Assembly (NCBI RefSeq): GCF_020616555.1
Contig: NZ_CP085173.1
Coordinates: 8,262,001 to 8,326,000, forward strand
DNA: 64,000 nt
Direction: 5' to 3'
Source: Streptomyces longhuiensis
Lineage (GTDB): Bacteria; Actinomycetota; Actinomycetes; Streptomycetales; Streptomycetaceae
The first letter of the stretch is position 1; every line of letters starts with the position of its first letter. This document shows, piece after piece, positions 43,906 through 52,957 of this stretch. The notes under the pieces are model-generated. The model did no database searches. It had not been told where the DNA came from and saw only the letters and a program-made list of their open reading frames with translations. The translations under genes and the position numbers were made by a program.

Positions 43906-44062
43906 AGCGGTGAGGCTAGCGGAAACCCCAGGTCCGGCAGGCGTTGGGGCGAGCCTTTCCGTACGGGTCGGCCTCGGGCGCTGCTGGTCCCATCGGGTGT
44001 TTTCGGGAGGCGGAGCGGCGTTGGAATGCGGTCCGCGACGGGTGCCGTGCGACGCATTAGTC

Positions 44063-44875
44063 ATGAAACCGGATCAGACCAATCCAGGGCGGCGGGCACT
44101 GTTCCGCGGCGTGGTGCTCCTCGGCCTCGGTGCCGTCGCCGGCTGCACCGGCCGCCCGGCCGCCCCTGCCGCGGGACCGCAGGCCGCGAAGGCGTTGCGG
44201 CCGTCCACGTACCGCCTCCAGCCCCTGGCCGGTTACGGTCCGCCGCAGGCGGCGTCCACCCGGCCGGCGGTACGGCACGAGCCGATCCTGCAGATGGACA
44301 CCCACGACAGGACCATGGTCCTCACCTTCGACGACGGACCCGACCCGCTCTACACCCCGCACATCCTGCAGACGCTGCGTGAGTACGACGTCCGCGCCAT
44401 GTTCTTCGTCTGCGGGGAACAGGTCGAGTGGAACAAGGACCTGCTGCGCGAGATGGCCGACGACGGTCACGTCGTCGGCAACCACACCTGGACGCACCCC
44501 CTGCTGACCGGCATGTCCCGCTCGGCGGTGCGCTCCGAGATCGAGCGGACCTGCGAGATCATCGACGACACGATCGGCGAGGCGCCCGCCTGGTTCCGTG
44601 CGCCGTACGGCGCCTGGAACCGGAATGTGTTCCGCATCGGCGCCGGGCTCGGCATGGAACCCCTCGCGTGGACCGTCGACACCAACGACTGGGAGGAGCC
44701 GGGCACCCGCTCCATCGTCCGGGCGGTCCGGGCCGGGGCGGCGCCCGGCGTGGTGGTCCTCAGTCATGACGCGGGCGGCAACCGCTCCCAGAGTGTTGCC
44801 GCCCTGCGCACCTATCTGCCGGAACTCCTCGACTCGGACTACCGCATCACGGTGCCCAGGCGCCGGGGAGTCTGA
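44063..44875 (+). CDS. Polysaccharide deacetylase (NodB homology) lipoprotein
   Basis: A 270-residue carbohydrate esterase 4 protein. The N-terminus has twin arginines and a lipobox (GRRALFRGVVLLGLGAVAGCTG, residues 9-30), so it is probably a Tat-exported lipoprotein. NodB motif 1 is TFDDGPDP near residue 90, motif 2 is HTWTHPLL, motif 3 RAPYGAWN, and motif 4 DTNDWEEPG. It removes N-acetyl groups from peptidoglycan, chitin or related polymers with a divalent metal. ATG 44063 lacks an obvious ribosome site. It converges with the sortase gene. Confidence 0.92.
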   Translation: MKPDQTNPGRRALFRGVVLLGLGAVAGCTGRPAAPAAGPQAAKALRPSTYRLQPLAGYGPPQAASTRPAVRHEPILQMDTHDRTMVLTFDDGPDPLYTPHILQTLREYDVRAMFFVCGEQVEWNKDLLREMADDGHVVGNHTWTHPLLTGMSRSAVRSEIERTCEIIDDTIGEAPAWFRAPYGAWNRNVFRIGAGLGMEPLAWTVDTNDWEEPGTRSIVRAVRAGAAPGVVVLSHDAGGNRSQSVAALRTYLPELLDSDYRITVPRRRGV

Positions 44876-44896
44876 GCCGGGTTTTCGCCCGCCGGG

Positions 44897-45559
44897 TCAG
44901 CGCACCTCGACCAAGCGAGCGAAGACGACGACATTCCCGTCGTAGCCGTTCTGCTCGGAGAATCCGCCGCCGCACGTGATCACCCTCAGTTCGGGCGCTC
45001 CCTTACTGCCGTAGACGCGGTTCCCCGGGAAATTCGCCTTCTCGAAGACCTCGATGCCGTAGATCTGGAACACGGCGGTCTTCCTGTCCTTGCGCACGAC
45101 CTGGACGCGATTTCCCTTTTTGAGCGAGCCGAGGCCGTAGAACACCGCGGGCCCCTGCTGGTTGTCGACATGGCCGACGACGACAGCGGTGCCCTTCTCG
45201 CCCGGAGTCACCCCACCGGTGAACCAGCCCGCGAGATTCGAGTCCTCGGCCGGCGGGGCCTCCACCCAGCCGTCCGGGTCGACCCCCACGGGCATGACCG
45301 GGGCATCCACCTGGATCGCCGGGATCTTCACCCGTTCCGCCACGGAGTACGGCAACGGCTTCGGCGCCTTCGCGCCGGGACCGGACGAGTCGCGGAGATC
45401 CGCTGCCGCCGCCGAAGCGGGCTGCGGGGGACCGAGGTCGAATTCCCCCGATCCATTGCGGATCAGCGCGAGTCCGGTGAGCAGAACCAGCGCGATCACG
45501 CCCCACGGCGCGCGCTTGCTCTGCTGACCCTCCTCGTCGGTCGGCTGGGACGAAGACAT
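44897..45559 (-). CDS. Class F sortase
   Basis: A 220-residue sortase with an N-terminal membrane anchor (residues 19-33). Catalytic His130 lies in VVVGHVDN, Cys196 in RVITCGGG, and Arg near 215 in VVFARLVEV. The arrangement and the QVDAPVMPVGVDPDGW segment are typical of actinobacterial class F enzymes, which attach or process surface proteins. No LPxTG substrate gene was seen nearby. It converges with the deacetylase gene across a 21-nt gap. Confidence 0.92.
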   Translation of the reverse strand: MSSSQPTDEEGQQSKRAPWGVIALVLLTGLALIRNGSGEFDLGPPQPASAAAADLRDSSGPGAKAPKPLPYSVAERVKIPAIQVDAPVMPVGVDPDGWVEAPPAEDSNLAGWFTGGVTPGEKGTAVVVGHVDNQQGPAVFYGLGSLKKGNRVQVVRKDRKTAVFQIYGIEVFEKANFPGNRVYGSKGAPELRVITCGGGFSEQNGYDGNVVVFARLVEVR

Positions 45560-45600
45560 TCGTTCACCCCTCTCGACGCGGCGGCGAGACCGCGACAGTT

Positions 45601-45623
45601 GCGCTTACGAAAACGCTAAGCGC
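45601..45623 (-). promoter_or_regulatory. Inverted repeat GCGCTTA-N9-TAAGCGC upstream of the sortase gene
   Basis: Perfect 7-bp arms about 42 nt upstream of the sortase ATG, with an A-run between them. Possible operator. The rest of 45560-45845 shows no gene. Confidence 0.4.
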
Positions 45624-45845
45624 GGCGCAAGCGGCGGGCGACAGCGCAGGTGCGAACGGGTGGCGGCCGGAAGTGCGGTGCGCCATGAGAGTCCGTGGCG
45701 TCAAGAATTTCCTGACAGCCCGTGACCTGCGGCAATTTCCGCTCGTACGGAATTCCACCTGCGGTGTCCGAAACGCCGAAACGCCATGTGCGGACCCGGA
45801 CGGCCGCGATCCGTGCGGGGCGAACGGGGCAACGGTGTGCGGCGG

Positions 45846-46100
45846 TCAGGCGACGGGGCGGTGCGGTGCCGGCTCGTCGGGTCCCGTCGTGTGCCAGACG
45901 TGCGGACCCGCACCGCGCCACTCGACCAGATGGGGATCGTCGAGCGTCATGTCGGACTCGCCGAGCCCCGCCGCGCGCAGCAGCCGGATCAGGTCCTGAT
46001 CGCTGTGCGCGAGCCCGACGGCCCGCCCCCGCACGGTGACGTGCCGCCCGCCCTCGGGTGCGGGAGGGTGTACGACGATGGGGGTGTGCCAGGCAGTCAT
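45846..46100 (-). CDS. Small conserved hypothetical protein
   Basis: An 84-residue protein beginning MTAWHTPIVVHPPAPEGGRH. It has a compact alternating pattern (VTVRGRAVGLAHSDQDLIRLLRAAGL, residues 21-46) and a Trp-rich end (WRGAGPHVW). No membrane or signal segment. I recall similar short proteins in Streptomyces genomes, without known function. The start at 46100 is chosen because the longer upstream frame is a shadow. Confidence 0.7.
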   Translation of the reverse strand: MTAWHTPIVVHPPAPEGGRHVTVRGRAVGLAHSDQDLIRLLRAAGLGESDMTLDDPHLVEWRGAGPHVWHTTGPDEPAPHRPVA

Positions 46101-46165
46101 GGCACCAGAGTGCGTCGCCGGGGCGCCGGGCGCAGCCCGCGCCCCACCGGGAGAGGCAGGCAGTG

Positions 46166-46378
46166 ATGACGGACGGAACGGCATCCACCGGGTTTCCGCA
46201 CGGGATCGGCGCTCCGGCGCTTCGCGCGCTGAACGGGGCCGGGTACACGGAACTCGCCCAGCTCGCGGACGTGCCCGTGAACGAGCTGAAGGCGCTGCAC
46301 GGGATGGGTCCCAAGGCGCTGCGGGTCCTCGGCGAGGCGCTGGCCGAGCGGGGGATGGCGCTGGGCGGGCCGCGCTGA
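46166..46378 (+). CDS. Helix-hairpin-helix domain small protein
   Basis: A 70-residue protein. FPHGIGAPALRALNGAGYTELAQLADVPVNELKALHGMGPKALRVLGEAL (read about residues 10-60) is two HhH units like those of the RNA polymerase alpha C-terminal domain or DNA ligase, so it probably binds DNA without sequence specificity. GTG 46163 directly before ATG 46166 is an alternative start. It is divergent from the 45846 gene. Confidence 0.82.
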   Translation: MTDGTASTGFPHGIGAPALRALNGAGYTELAQLADVPVNELKALHGMGPKALRVLGEALAERGMALGGPR

Positions 46379-46405
46379 CCCGGAGGTGAGCGCGGCCCGC
46401 CGGTC

Positions 46406-47170
46406 TCACCCCCCGGCGTGCGGGAACAGCATGAGGAACGGTTCCACGGTGGCCGCGACCCCGCGGCTGTAGGGCGCGTCGAGGTCCCAGACCAGGAAGA
46501 GCAGGAACGCGATCAGGGCCGAGAAGAGCCCGGCGAGGATCAGTTCGCGTGCCGTCCGGCGGATCTGGAGCGCGAAGACCATGCCGATCGTGACGAGCCC
46601 TCCGGTGATGAGGCCGAACCACACGACGCCCGGCATCGTGGCGCCGGTGGAGTCCGCGCGCGCGTTGCGGGCGTCGTCCGCGGCGGTGATCTGGTCGAGC
46701 AGCGGCTGGTAGGCCTGCGCCTCGAAGTCGGTCTTCGGCTGGTAGTCGGTCACGTCGTGGCGCACCTTGTCGAGGAGCCGGGTGCCCTCGGCGGTGAGAT
46801 GGCCCTGGTTCTTCATCGTGCGCCACTCGGTGGTGACGACATGGCTGACATAGGTGTCGACATCCGCGCGGATGCGGGTTCTGACCTCCGTCGGGTAGAC
46901 GCGGACGCGTTCATGGACCTCGTGCAGGGCCTGCGCCTCGTTGCGCACGTGGTCCTGGGCGGCGCTGCGGCCCTCCCAGACACCCGCGATGGCGAGGCCC
47001 AGGACGATCGCGTACACCACGCCGATCATCATCGTCATGTACTCGATGACGTCCGGGGTCTCGCTCGGGTCGTCGTCGTCACCGATCCTGCGCTGCTGAA
47101 GGACGGTCACGGCGAGCACGACCGCGCACGCGGCCACCATCGCGAGGGTGAGAACAAGCCATTCCGACAT
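46406..47170 (-). CDS. DUF4239 membrane protein
   Basis: A 254-residue protein with four hydrophobic helices: two near the N-terminus (residues 3-23, 44-65) and two near the C-terminus (about 185-205, 212-232). They flank a helical soluble region. The layout matches DUF4239 (bestrophin-like) proteins. The start at 47170 has GGAGG 6 nt upstream. It lies 16 nt after the polyproline gene on the same strand, so they are probably one operon. Function unknown. Confidence 0.85.
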   Translation of the reverse strand: MSEWLVLTLAMVAACAVVLAVTVLQQRRIGDDDDPSETPDVIEYMTMMIGVVYAIVLGLAIAGVWEGRSAAQDHVRNEAQALHEVHERVRVYPTEVRTRIRADVDTYVSHVVTTEWRTMKNQGHLTAEGTRLLDKVRHDVTDYQPKTDFEAQAYQPLLDQITAADDARNARADSTGATMPGVVWFGLITGGLVTIGMVFALQIRRTARELILAGLFSALIAFLLFLVWDLDAPYSRGVAATVEPFLMLFPHAGG

Positions 47171-47186
47171 CGGGACCTCCGGGCGG

Positions 47187-47720
47187 TCAGCGCGGGCGCA
47201 GCGCGGCTACGGCGAGCACCGCGGGCGCGGTGATGAGCAGGGTGAGCGAGACCAGGGAAGGCCCGCCGCTCGGCGGCGCCTTGCGGGGCGCGGGGCGGTA
47301 TGCGGGATAACTCACCGGAGTCGGTGAGGGCTTGGGGCGCACCGTCGGCTTGGGCGCGGGCGGTGGCGGTGCCTTCACGGGCGGCGGCGGCGGCGGTGGC
47401 GGTGGCGGTGGTGGCGGTGGCGGTGGAGGAGGAGGCGGCGGTGGTGGTGGGGGCGGTGGCTTGGGGGCCGGGGGCGGCGCGGGCTTGCGCGGCGGTGGTT
47501 TGACGGGGCCCGCCCGGCAGACGACGCCGTCCCCGGCGCGGGCTATTGCGTCGCCGCCCTTGCCGATCGAGGCGTACGCGCAGTTGTCGGCCGGGGTCAG
47601 CGCGGCCGCCGTTGTGCCGGCCGCGGGCGAGCCCAGCAGCCAGGCCAGCGCGAGCACCGCCACCACCCGTGTGACCAGGGTCGACCTGGCCCCTCTGGAT
47701 CCGTACACGACGGAGATCAT
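47187..47720 (-). CDS. Exported protein with a 27-proline tract
   Basis: A 177-residue protein. A signal peptide (about residues 15-38) precedes a short cysteine-containing segment (DNCAYASIGKGGDAIARAGD, then VVCR). An uninterrupted run of 27 prolines (coded at 47379-47459) and further Pro-rich sequence follow, ending in a C-terminal hydrophobic helix that could anchor it. Translation would need elongation factor P. The start is uncertain: ATG 47720 has no ribosome site. It precedes DUF4239 by 16 nt. No domain recognised. Confidence 0.65.
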   Translation of the reverse strand: MISVVYGSRGARSTLVTRVVAVLALAWLLGSPAAGTTAAALTPADNCAYASIGKGGDAIARAGDGVVCRAGPVKPPPRKPAPPPAPKPPPPPPPPPPPPPPPPPPPPPPPPPPPVKAPPPPAPKPTVRPKPSPTPVSYPAYRPAPRKAPPSGGPSLVSLTLLITAPAVLAVAALRPR

Positions 47721-47969
47721 GGGCGGCGGGAGGTGCCGCCACGCCCCGGCCGCCGAGGATTGGTCCGAAGGTGGGGAGATGGGGGGCGCCAGGTTTGCCC
47801 GCGGCCACCGGAGCGCACGCGTGACCGGCCCCGGATGCGTCCCACGCCCCCTCGTCAGAAAGAAATTTCCGGCCGCGTTGAACACATCCGCGGTCGCCGC
47901 GCGTACCTAGGGCCATGTGCGGCCCCTTCCGGGATCGCACAACACCCAAGCAAACAGCGGGAGTTGGCA

Positions 47970-48923
47970 ATGAACACCTGGCGGAACGCCTCACTCGTAG
48001 CGACAGCTGCGGCCCTGCTGGCGCTGACGACGGCGTGCGGTCAGGACCAGGGCTATCAGTCGCCCAACGGTCAGTCCGTGGGCAACGCCGCTCCGGCGCA
48101 GGGCGGTTACGGCAACGGCGACGCGTACGGCAGCGGGGACGGCTACGGGGACGCGAAGGACGCGGGAGCGACCAAGGCGAAGCCGGCCGGGCAGCTCGCC
48201 ACCTGGGACAGCAAGAAGCTCGGCCAGGTCCTGACGGACAGCGCGGGCTTCACGATGTACCGCTTCGACAAGGACACCGCGCAGCCGCCCAAGTCGAACT
48301 GTGACGAAGCCTGCCTCAAGGCCTGGCCCGTGGTGCCCGCGGACGGCGCCAAGGCCGCGCCCGGCGTCGACCAGTCGCTGCTCGGCGAGGTCACCGCGGC
48401 CGACGGCACCAAGCAGCTCACGATCGACGGCTGGCCCATGTACCGGTACGCCATGGACACCAAGCCGGGCGACGCGAAGGGGCAGGGCGTAGGGGGCGTC
48501 TGGTACGCCGCCGGGCCCGACGGCAAGAAGGCGAGCCCCGCCGCCGCGCAGCCCGCGGACCTGGCCGGCCTGTCCACACGAAAGGACCCGAAGCTCGGCG
48601 AGATCGTCGTCGACAAGAACGGAATGACCGTCTACCGGTTCCTCAAGGACTCGGCCTGGCCGATCAAGTCGAACTGTGTCGACACCTGCGCGGAGAACTG
48701 GCCGGCCGTCGCGCCCGTGGCGAAGAACGACACCAAGGGCATCCTCAAGAAGGGCTTCATGACGTACAACCGTCCCGACGGAGGCAAGCAGCAGACGATC
48801 AACTGCTGGCCGATCTACACCTACTCCGGCGACAAGAAGCCCGGCGACACCAATGGGCAGGGCGTGGGCGGCACTTGGTACGCCGCTGCGCCCGACGGAA
48901 AGCCCGTGGGAGCGCCCAAGTAG
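47970..48923 (+). CDS. Lipoprotein with two secreted-repeat (COG4315/PF03640) modules
   Basis: A 317-residue lipoprotein; lipobox LTTACG. A Gly/Tyr-rich linker (residues 25-65) precedes two homologous modules, about 75-185 and 205-315. Each has a TMYRF or TVYRF strand, a SNCxxxCxxxWP cysteine motif and a PGDxxGQGVGGxWYAA end. The second module also has INCWPIYTY. PF03640 repeats have unknown function and may be redox- or metal-linked. ATG 47970 has GGGAG 6 nt upstream. A strong terminator follows. Confidence 0.87.
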   Translation: MNTWRNASLVATAAALLALTTACGQDQGYQSPNGQSVGNAAPAQGGYGNGDAYGSGDGYGDAKDAGATKAKPAGQLATWDSKKLGQVLTDSAGFTMYRFDKDTAQPPKSNCDEACLKAWPVVPADGAKAAPGVDQSLLGEVTAADGTKQLTIDGWPMYRYAMDTKPGDAKGQGVGGVWYAAGPDGKKASPAAAQPADLAGLSTRKDPKLGEIVVDKNGMTVYRFLKDSAWPIKSNCVDTCAENWPAVAPVAKNDTKGILKKGFMTYNRPDGGKQQTINCWPIYTYSGDKKPGDTNGQGVGGTWYAAAPDGKPVGAPK

Positions 48924-48961
48924 GGGTACCGCGTAGAGTCTGCGACGGATTTGGCGAATCG

Positions 48962-49005
48962 CCGGTCTGTTCCCCCCCCGTGATCACTCGGAGGGAACAG
49001 GCCGG
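48962..49005 (+). terminator. Strong terminator after the repeat lipoprotein gene
   Basis: Arms 48962-48974 and 48993-49005 pair over 13 bp with one G-T wobble around an 18-nt loop. TTCTTTTCC follows. Confidence 0.88.
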
Positions 49006-49180
49006 TTCTTTTCCGTTGCGACAGAGAGGGTTTCGGGGTGATTTCGGATCATTGCCATTCGGCACTTGCCGGAGGCAGTGACCGAGAACGGACGGTCAAT
49101 TTCCGTTTTGACTCGCTCCATTGGCGGGCGATCAGTAGCCTCAGCTCGAACACCGGCTCGCCTACGCCTTGGAGACATTG

Positions 49181-49993
49181 ATGGAGCGTCCCGCCTGGGC
49201 CCCTCAGGGCATCGACATCTCGGTGCCCAGCGTGTCCCGGATCTACGACTACTACCTGGGCGGTTCGCACAACTTCGAGGTGGACCGGGAGGCGGCCCGC
49301 AAGGCGATGGAGTTCATGCCGGGGCTCCCGAAGATCATGCAGGCGAATCGTGCCTTCATGCGCCGGGCGGTGCGTTACGCGGTCCGGGAGGGCGTCACCC
49401 AGTTCCTGGACATCGGATCCGGAATCCCCACCTTCGGCAACGTCCACGAGGTGGCCCAGGCAGCCGACTCCGAAGCGCGCGTCGTGTACGTCGACCACGA
49501 CCCGGTCGCCGTCGCGCACAGCCGGGCCGTCCTGGAGGGCAACGACCGCGCGGCCGTCGTGACCGCCGACCTGCGCAAGCCCCGGGAGATCCTGGCGGCA
49601 CCCGAGGTCGGTGAACTCCTCGACCTGGACAAGCCGGTCGCCCTGCTCCTCGTCGCCGTCCTGCACTTCGTCGAGGACGCCGACGACCCGCAGCGCGCCG
49701 TCGCCGAACTGCGGGACGCCCTCGCGCCCGGCAGCCTCCTGATCGTCACGCACGCCGCGTACGAGGGCATCCCCGTGCCCGCCGCGCGCGCCGCCGGCAC
49801 GGTCGACGTGTACAAGAACATCCGCAACCCGCTGATCATGCGCTCGCGCGAGGAGATCGCGCGGTTCTTCGAGGGATACGAGATGGTGGAACCCGGACTC
49901 GTGCAGATGCCCGACTGGCGGCCGGAGAGCGCGCCCGCGGACGAGGATCCCTATGCCTTCTCGGGCTGCGCCGGCGTGGGGCGCAAGGCGTGA
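49181..49993 (+). CDS. SAM-dependent methyltransferase (PF04672, DUF574 type)
   Basis: A 270-residue protein of the actinobacterial Methyltransf_19 family. VPSVSRIYDYYLGGSHNFEVDR near residues 12-33 is the family N-terminal block. QFLDIGSGIPT near 82 is SAM motif I, YVDHDPVAV the acidic loop, and LLVAVLHFVEDADDP the post-motif. Substrate unknown; Streptomyces encode many such copies. ATG 49181 is preceded by GGAGA at 5 nt; an upstream TTG is in frame. Its stop overlaps the following GGDEF-EAL gene (GTGA), so the two are translationally coupled. Confidence 0.87.
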   Translation: MERPAWAPQGIDISVPSVSRIYDYYLGGSHNFEVDREAARKAMEFMPGLPKIMQANRAFMRRAVRYAVREGVTQFLDIGSGIPTFGNVHEVAQAADSEARVVYVDHDPVAVAHSRAVLEGNDRAAVVTADLRKPREILAAPEVGELLDLDKPVALLLVAVLHFVEDADDPQRAVAELRDALAPGSLLIVTHAAYEGIPVPAARAAGTVDVYKNIRNPLIMRSREEIARFFEGYEMVEPGLVQMPDWRPESAPADEDPYAFSGCAGVGRKA

Positions 49994-52134
49994 GCGGCGA
50001 ACCGGACGGGCCCGAGGACAGACTGCGCAGGTTCGCCACCATCTGGAGCCGGGCGATCTTCCCGGTGACGGCGACCTCCCTCACCCGGGTCGAGTTCGAG
50101 AAGGAACTCACGCCGCTCGCACGGCGGTTGCGGGACGCGCTCGGCGAGCGGGCCCTGGACGCGCCCGCGGCCCAGGCCGTCGGCGCGGCCCTGATCGGCG
50201 TGCACTGCACCGACCCCGAGGCGCTCACCCGCACCCTCGACGTCGTCGACGCCTACCTCGTCCTGTACTGCCGTCCCGACGAGGACCGGCGCGAGGACGA
50301 GCTGCGGGCGCGCTGCGCACGGCTCCAGCACGCCGTCGCGGCCGGTTTCGCCCAGGCCCTGCGCGAGCGGACCCTCGTCGAGCAGGAGGCCATCTCGCGG
50401 GCGGCCCTGAGCGCGCGCAGCGCGGTCGCCGAGGCCCTGCACGCGAGCGAGGCCCGGTTCCGCGCGGTGTTCCACGGCGCGGCCATCGGCATCGGCATAG
50501 CCGACCTCGAGGGCACGGTCCTGGAGGCCAACGACGCGCTGGTGCGCATGTTCGGCGGCGCCGAGAACCTGGTGCGCGGCCGCAACGTCGTCGAGTGGAC
50601 CCACCCCGACGACGCCCCGCACGTGTGGCGCCTGTACGAGGAGCTGGTGCGCGGCGAGCGCGAGCACTACCGCGTGGAGAAGGCGTTCTACCGCCCCGAC
50701 GGCACCGCCCTGTGGACGAACCTGACCGTCTCCCTCCTGCGGGACGCCGACGGAGTGCCGCAGTACCAGCTGGCGCTCATGGAGGACACCACCGAGCGCC
50801 GCCTCCTGAACCTGCGACTGCGCTACGAGGCCACCCACGACGCGCTCACCGGACTCCCCAACAGGACGCTGTTCTTCGAGCGCCTGGAGAAGGCGCTCGC
50901 GGCCGGTGACGGCATGCGCTTCGGCCTGTGCTACCTCGACCTCGACGGCTTCAAGACCATCAACGACAGCCTCGGCCACGCGGCGGGCGACCGGCTCCTC
51001 GTCGAGGTCGCCGACCGGCTCCAGGGCTGCGCCACCGCGCCCGGCGAGATGGTGGCGAGGCTCGGCGGCGACGAGTTCGTCGCGCTGACCACCGGCCGGG
51101 ACACCGCGGCCGAGGTCGACGACCTCGCCGGACGCATCATGCACGCGCTGGCCGCCCCCATCCGGATCGACGGGCGCGAGCTGACCGTGCGCGGCTCCAT
51201 CGGCATCGTGGAGGGGCCCGCGGCGGGCGAGCGCAGTCCCGCGGAGGTGCTGCGCAGCGCCGACATCACCATGTACCGCGCCAAGTCGGCGGGCGGCAAC
51301 CGCTACGAGCTCGCCGACCCCGAGGCCGACGCGCGTGCCATCACCCGCCACGGCCTCACGACCGCGCTGCCCGCGGCCCTGGAGCGCGCCGAGTTCTTCA
51401 TCGAGTACCAGCCGCTCGTGCGTCTCGGCGACGGCAGCGTGCGGGGCGCCGAGGCGCTCGTGCGGTGGCTGCATCCGCAGCACGGTGTGCTCGGCCCCGA
51501 CCAGTTCATCCCGCTCGCCGAGGACACCGGACTCATCGTGCCGCTCGGGCGCTGGGTCCTGGAGGAGTCCGTGCGCCAGGCCCGGGTCTGGCAGGAGCGT
51601 TACGAGGACGCCGGGCCCCTGCGCATCAACGTGAACCTGTCCCCGATGCAGCTCACCCACCCGGGCCTCGTCTCCGACACCGTCGACATCCTGGAGCGTT
51701 TCGGACTCGAACCCGGCGCGCTCTGCCTCGAGGTGACCGAGTCGGCGCTGATCGGCGCCGACGACGATCTCCTCAAGCCGTTGCGGCGCCTCGCCGAGAT
51801 GGGCGTGGACATCGCGCTCGACGACTTCGGTACCGGCTACTCGAACCTCGCGAACCTGCGCCGGCTCCCGGTGAGCGTCCTCAAGCTGGACCGCTCCTTC
51901 ACGCAGGGCATGCAGCGGTTCCCCGCCGACCCCGTCGACCTGAAGATCGTCGAGGGGATCGTCGCGCTCGCGCACAGCCTCGACCTCTCGGTCACGGTGG
52001 AGGGCGTGGAGACGGGCGCGCAGGCCGAGCAGCTGCGCCACCTGGGCTGCGACACCGCGCAGGGCTGGTACTACGCCCGCCCGGGCCCGCCGGACCGCCT
52101 GCACGAGCTCGCCCTGTGCGACGCGACGGGGTGA
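49990..52134 (+). CDS. rmdA: PAS-GGDEF-EAL c-di-GMP enzyme (RmdA-like)
   Basis: A 714-residue protein. Residues 1-150 are a helical N-terminal region. A PAS/PAC domain (about 155-275) begins RFRAVFHGAAIGIGIADLEG. The GGDEF domain has an intact RLGGDEF near residue 359, so cyclase activity is plausible. The EAL domain has an intact EALVRW near 488 plus DDFGTGYSN, so phosphodiesterase activity is plausible too. The architecture and length match Streptomyces RmdA, a bifunctional c-di-GMP enzyme affecting development. From memory, the RmdA locus (SCO0928) lies near a succinate dehydrogenase operon, as here; this was not verified. No membrane helices were seen. Confidence 0.8.
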   Translation: MSGEPDGPEDRLRRFATIWSRAIFPVTATSLTRVEFEKELTPLARRLRDALGERALDAPAAQAVGAALIGVHCTDPEALTRTLDVVDAYLVLYCRPDEDRREDELRARCARLQHAVAAGFAQALRERTLVEQEAISRAALSARSAVAEALHASEARFRAVFHGAAIGIGIADLEGTVLEANDALVRMFGGAENLVRGRNVVEWTHPDDAPHVWRLYEELVRGEREHYRVEKAFYRPDGTALWTNLTVSLLRDADGVPQYQLALMEDTTERRLLNLRLRYEATHDALTGLPNRTLFFERLEKALAAGDGMRFGLCYLDLDGFKTINDSLGHAAGDRLLVEVADRLQGCATAPGEMVARLGGDEFVALTTGRDTAAEVDDLAGRIMHALAAPIRIDGRELTVRGSIGIVEGPAAGERSPAEVLRSADITMYRAKSAGGNRYELADPEADARAITRHGLTTALPAALERAEFFIEYQPLVRLGDGSVRGAEALVRWLHPQHGVLGPDQFIPLAEDTGLIVPLGRWVLEESVRQARVWQERYEDAGPLRINVNLSPMQLTHPGLVSDTVDILERFGLEPGALCLEVTESALIGADDDLLKPLRRLAEMGVDIALDDFGTGYSNLANLRRLPVSVLKLDRSFTQGMQRFPADPVDLKIVEGIVALAHSLDLSVTVEGVETGAQAEQLRHLGCDTAQGWYYARPGPPDRLHELALCDATG

Positions 52135-52141
52135 GGGCCTG

Positions 52142-52888
52142 GTGATCCGCTGGGTGTACGCCTTCGTCGACCGGCCGGAGGCGTACTTCGGGGCGGCCTG
52201 CGGCTTCTGGACGCGGGTCACGGGGACGCGGCTGTCCGCGCCCCGCGGCGAACGCGACGAGTTCGTGACGCTGCTGCCGGACGGCTCCGCCGATCCGTAC
52301 CTGAAGGCGCAGGCGGTCACCGGCACCGGAGGCGCACACCTGGACTTCGCGGTGGACGATCTCGCCCGGACGACGGGCCTGGCGCGACGCCTCGGCGCGA
52401 CGCCCGTCCACACGGAGGACGGCTTGGAGGTCCTGCGCTCACCCGGTGGCCAGCTGTTCTGTCTGGTCCCGTGGTCCGGCGAGCACCGGCGCCCCGCCCC
52501 GGTCACGGCCCCCGACGGGTCGACGAGCCGCCTGGACCAGGTCTGCGTCGACCTGGCCCCGGCGGTGTACGAGGCGGAGATCGACTTCTGGACGACCTTC
52601 ACCGGATGGGCCTCGGCGCCGGGCACGCTCCCGGAGTTCCACGTGCTGCGTCCGCCGGCGAACCTCCCGATCCGCATCCTGCTCCAACGCCTGGACGAGG
52701 CCCGCCCCACGGGCGCACACCTGGACCTGGCCTGCGACAACATCGAGGCGATCAGAGCCTGGCACGAAACCCTGGGCGCAACCCTGCAGTCCCAGGGCCC
52801 CCACTGGCAGGTCCTGCGAGACCCCGCAGGCAACACCTACTGCCTAACGGCAAGATCCCCAGAAACGGGCACCCTCCCGGCCCCGTAA
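52142..52888 (+). CDS. VOC (glyoxalase/bleomycin-resistance) superfamily protein
   Basis: A 248-residue protein with two VOC modules, residues about 1-118 and 125-240. Each has a beta-alpha-beta-beta-beta unit (AHLDFAVDDLARTTGLARRLG and AHLDLACDNIEAIRAWHETLG). Metal ligands cannot be assigned with confidence. GTG 52142 starts 7 nt after the RmdA-like stop. The last third has more A-ending codons than its neighbours and runs directly into a dispersed repeat. Confidence 0.82.
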   Translation: MIRWVYAFVDRPEAYFGAACGFWTRVTGTRLSAPRGERDEFVTLLPDGSADPYLKAQAVTGTGGAHLDFAVDDLARTTGLARRLGATPVHTEDGLEVLRSPGGQLFCLVPWSGEHRRPAPVTAPDGSTSRLDQVCVDLAPAVYEAEIDFWTTFTGWASAPGTLPEFHVLRPPANLPIRILLQRLDEARPTGAHLDLACDNIEAIRAWHETLGATLQSQGPHWQVLRDPAGNTYCLTARSPETGTLPAP

Positions 52889-52929
52889 GGGGCGCGGGGA
52901 ACTGCGCGACAGGCCACGACGAGCCCGCG
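52888..52929. repeat. Dispersed Streptomyces intergenic repeat, copy 1
   Basis: Starts AGGGGCGCGGGGAACTGCGC and ends GAGCCCGC. It overlaps the VOC stop codon. The word is familiar from many Streptomyces intergenic regions; function unknown. Confidence 0.75.
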
Positions 52930-52957
52930 GCCGAAGAGCAGCGCCTTCAGGGGCGTC

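Noticed and set aside
47332..47910. Plus-strand polyglycine protein
   Set aside because: It is the complement of the polyproline gene; the minus frame has a signal peptide and plausible protein features.
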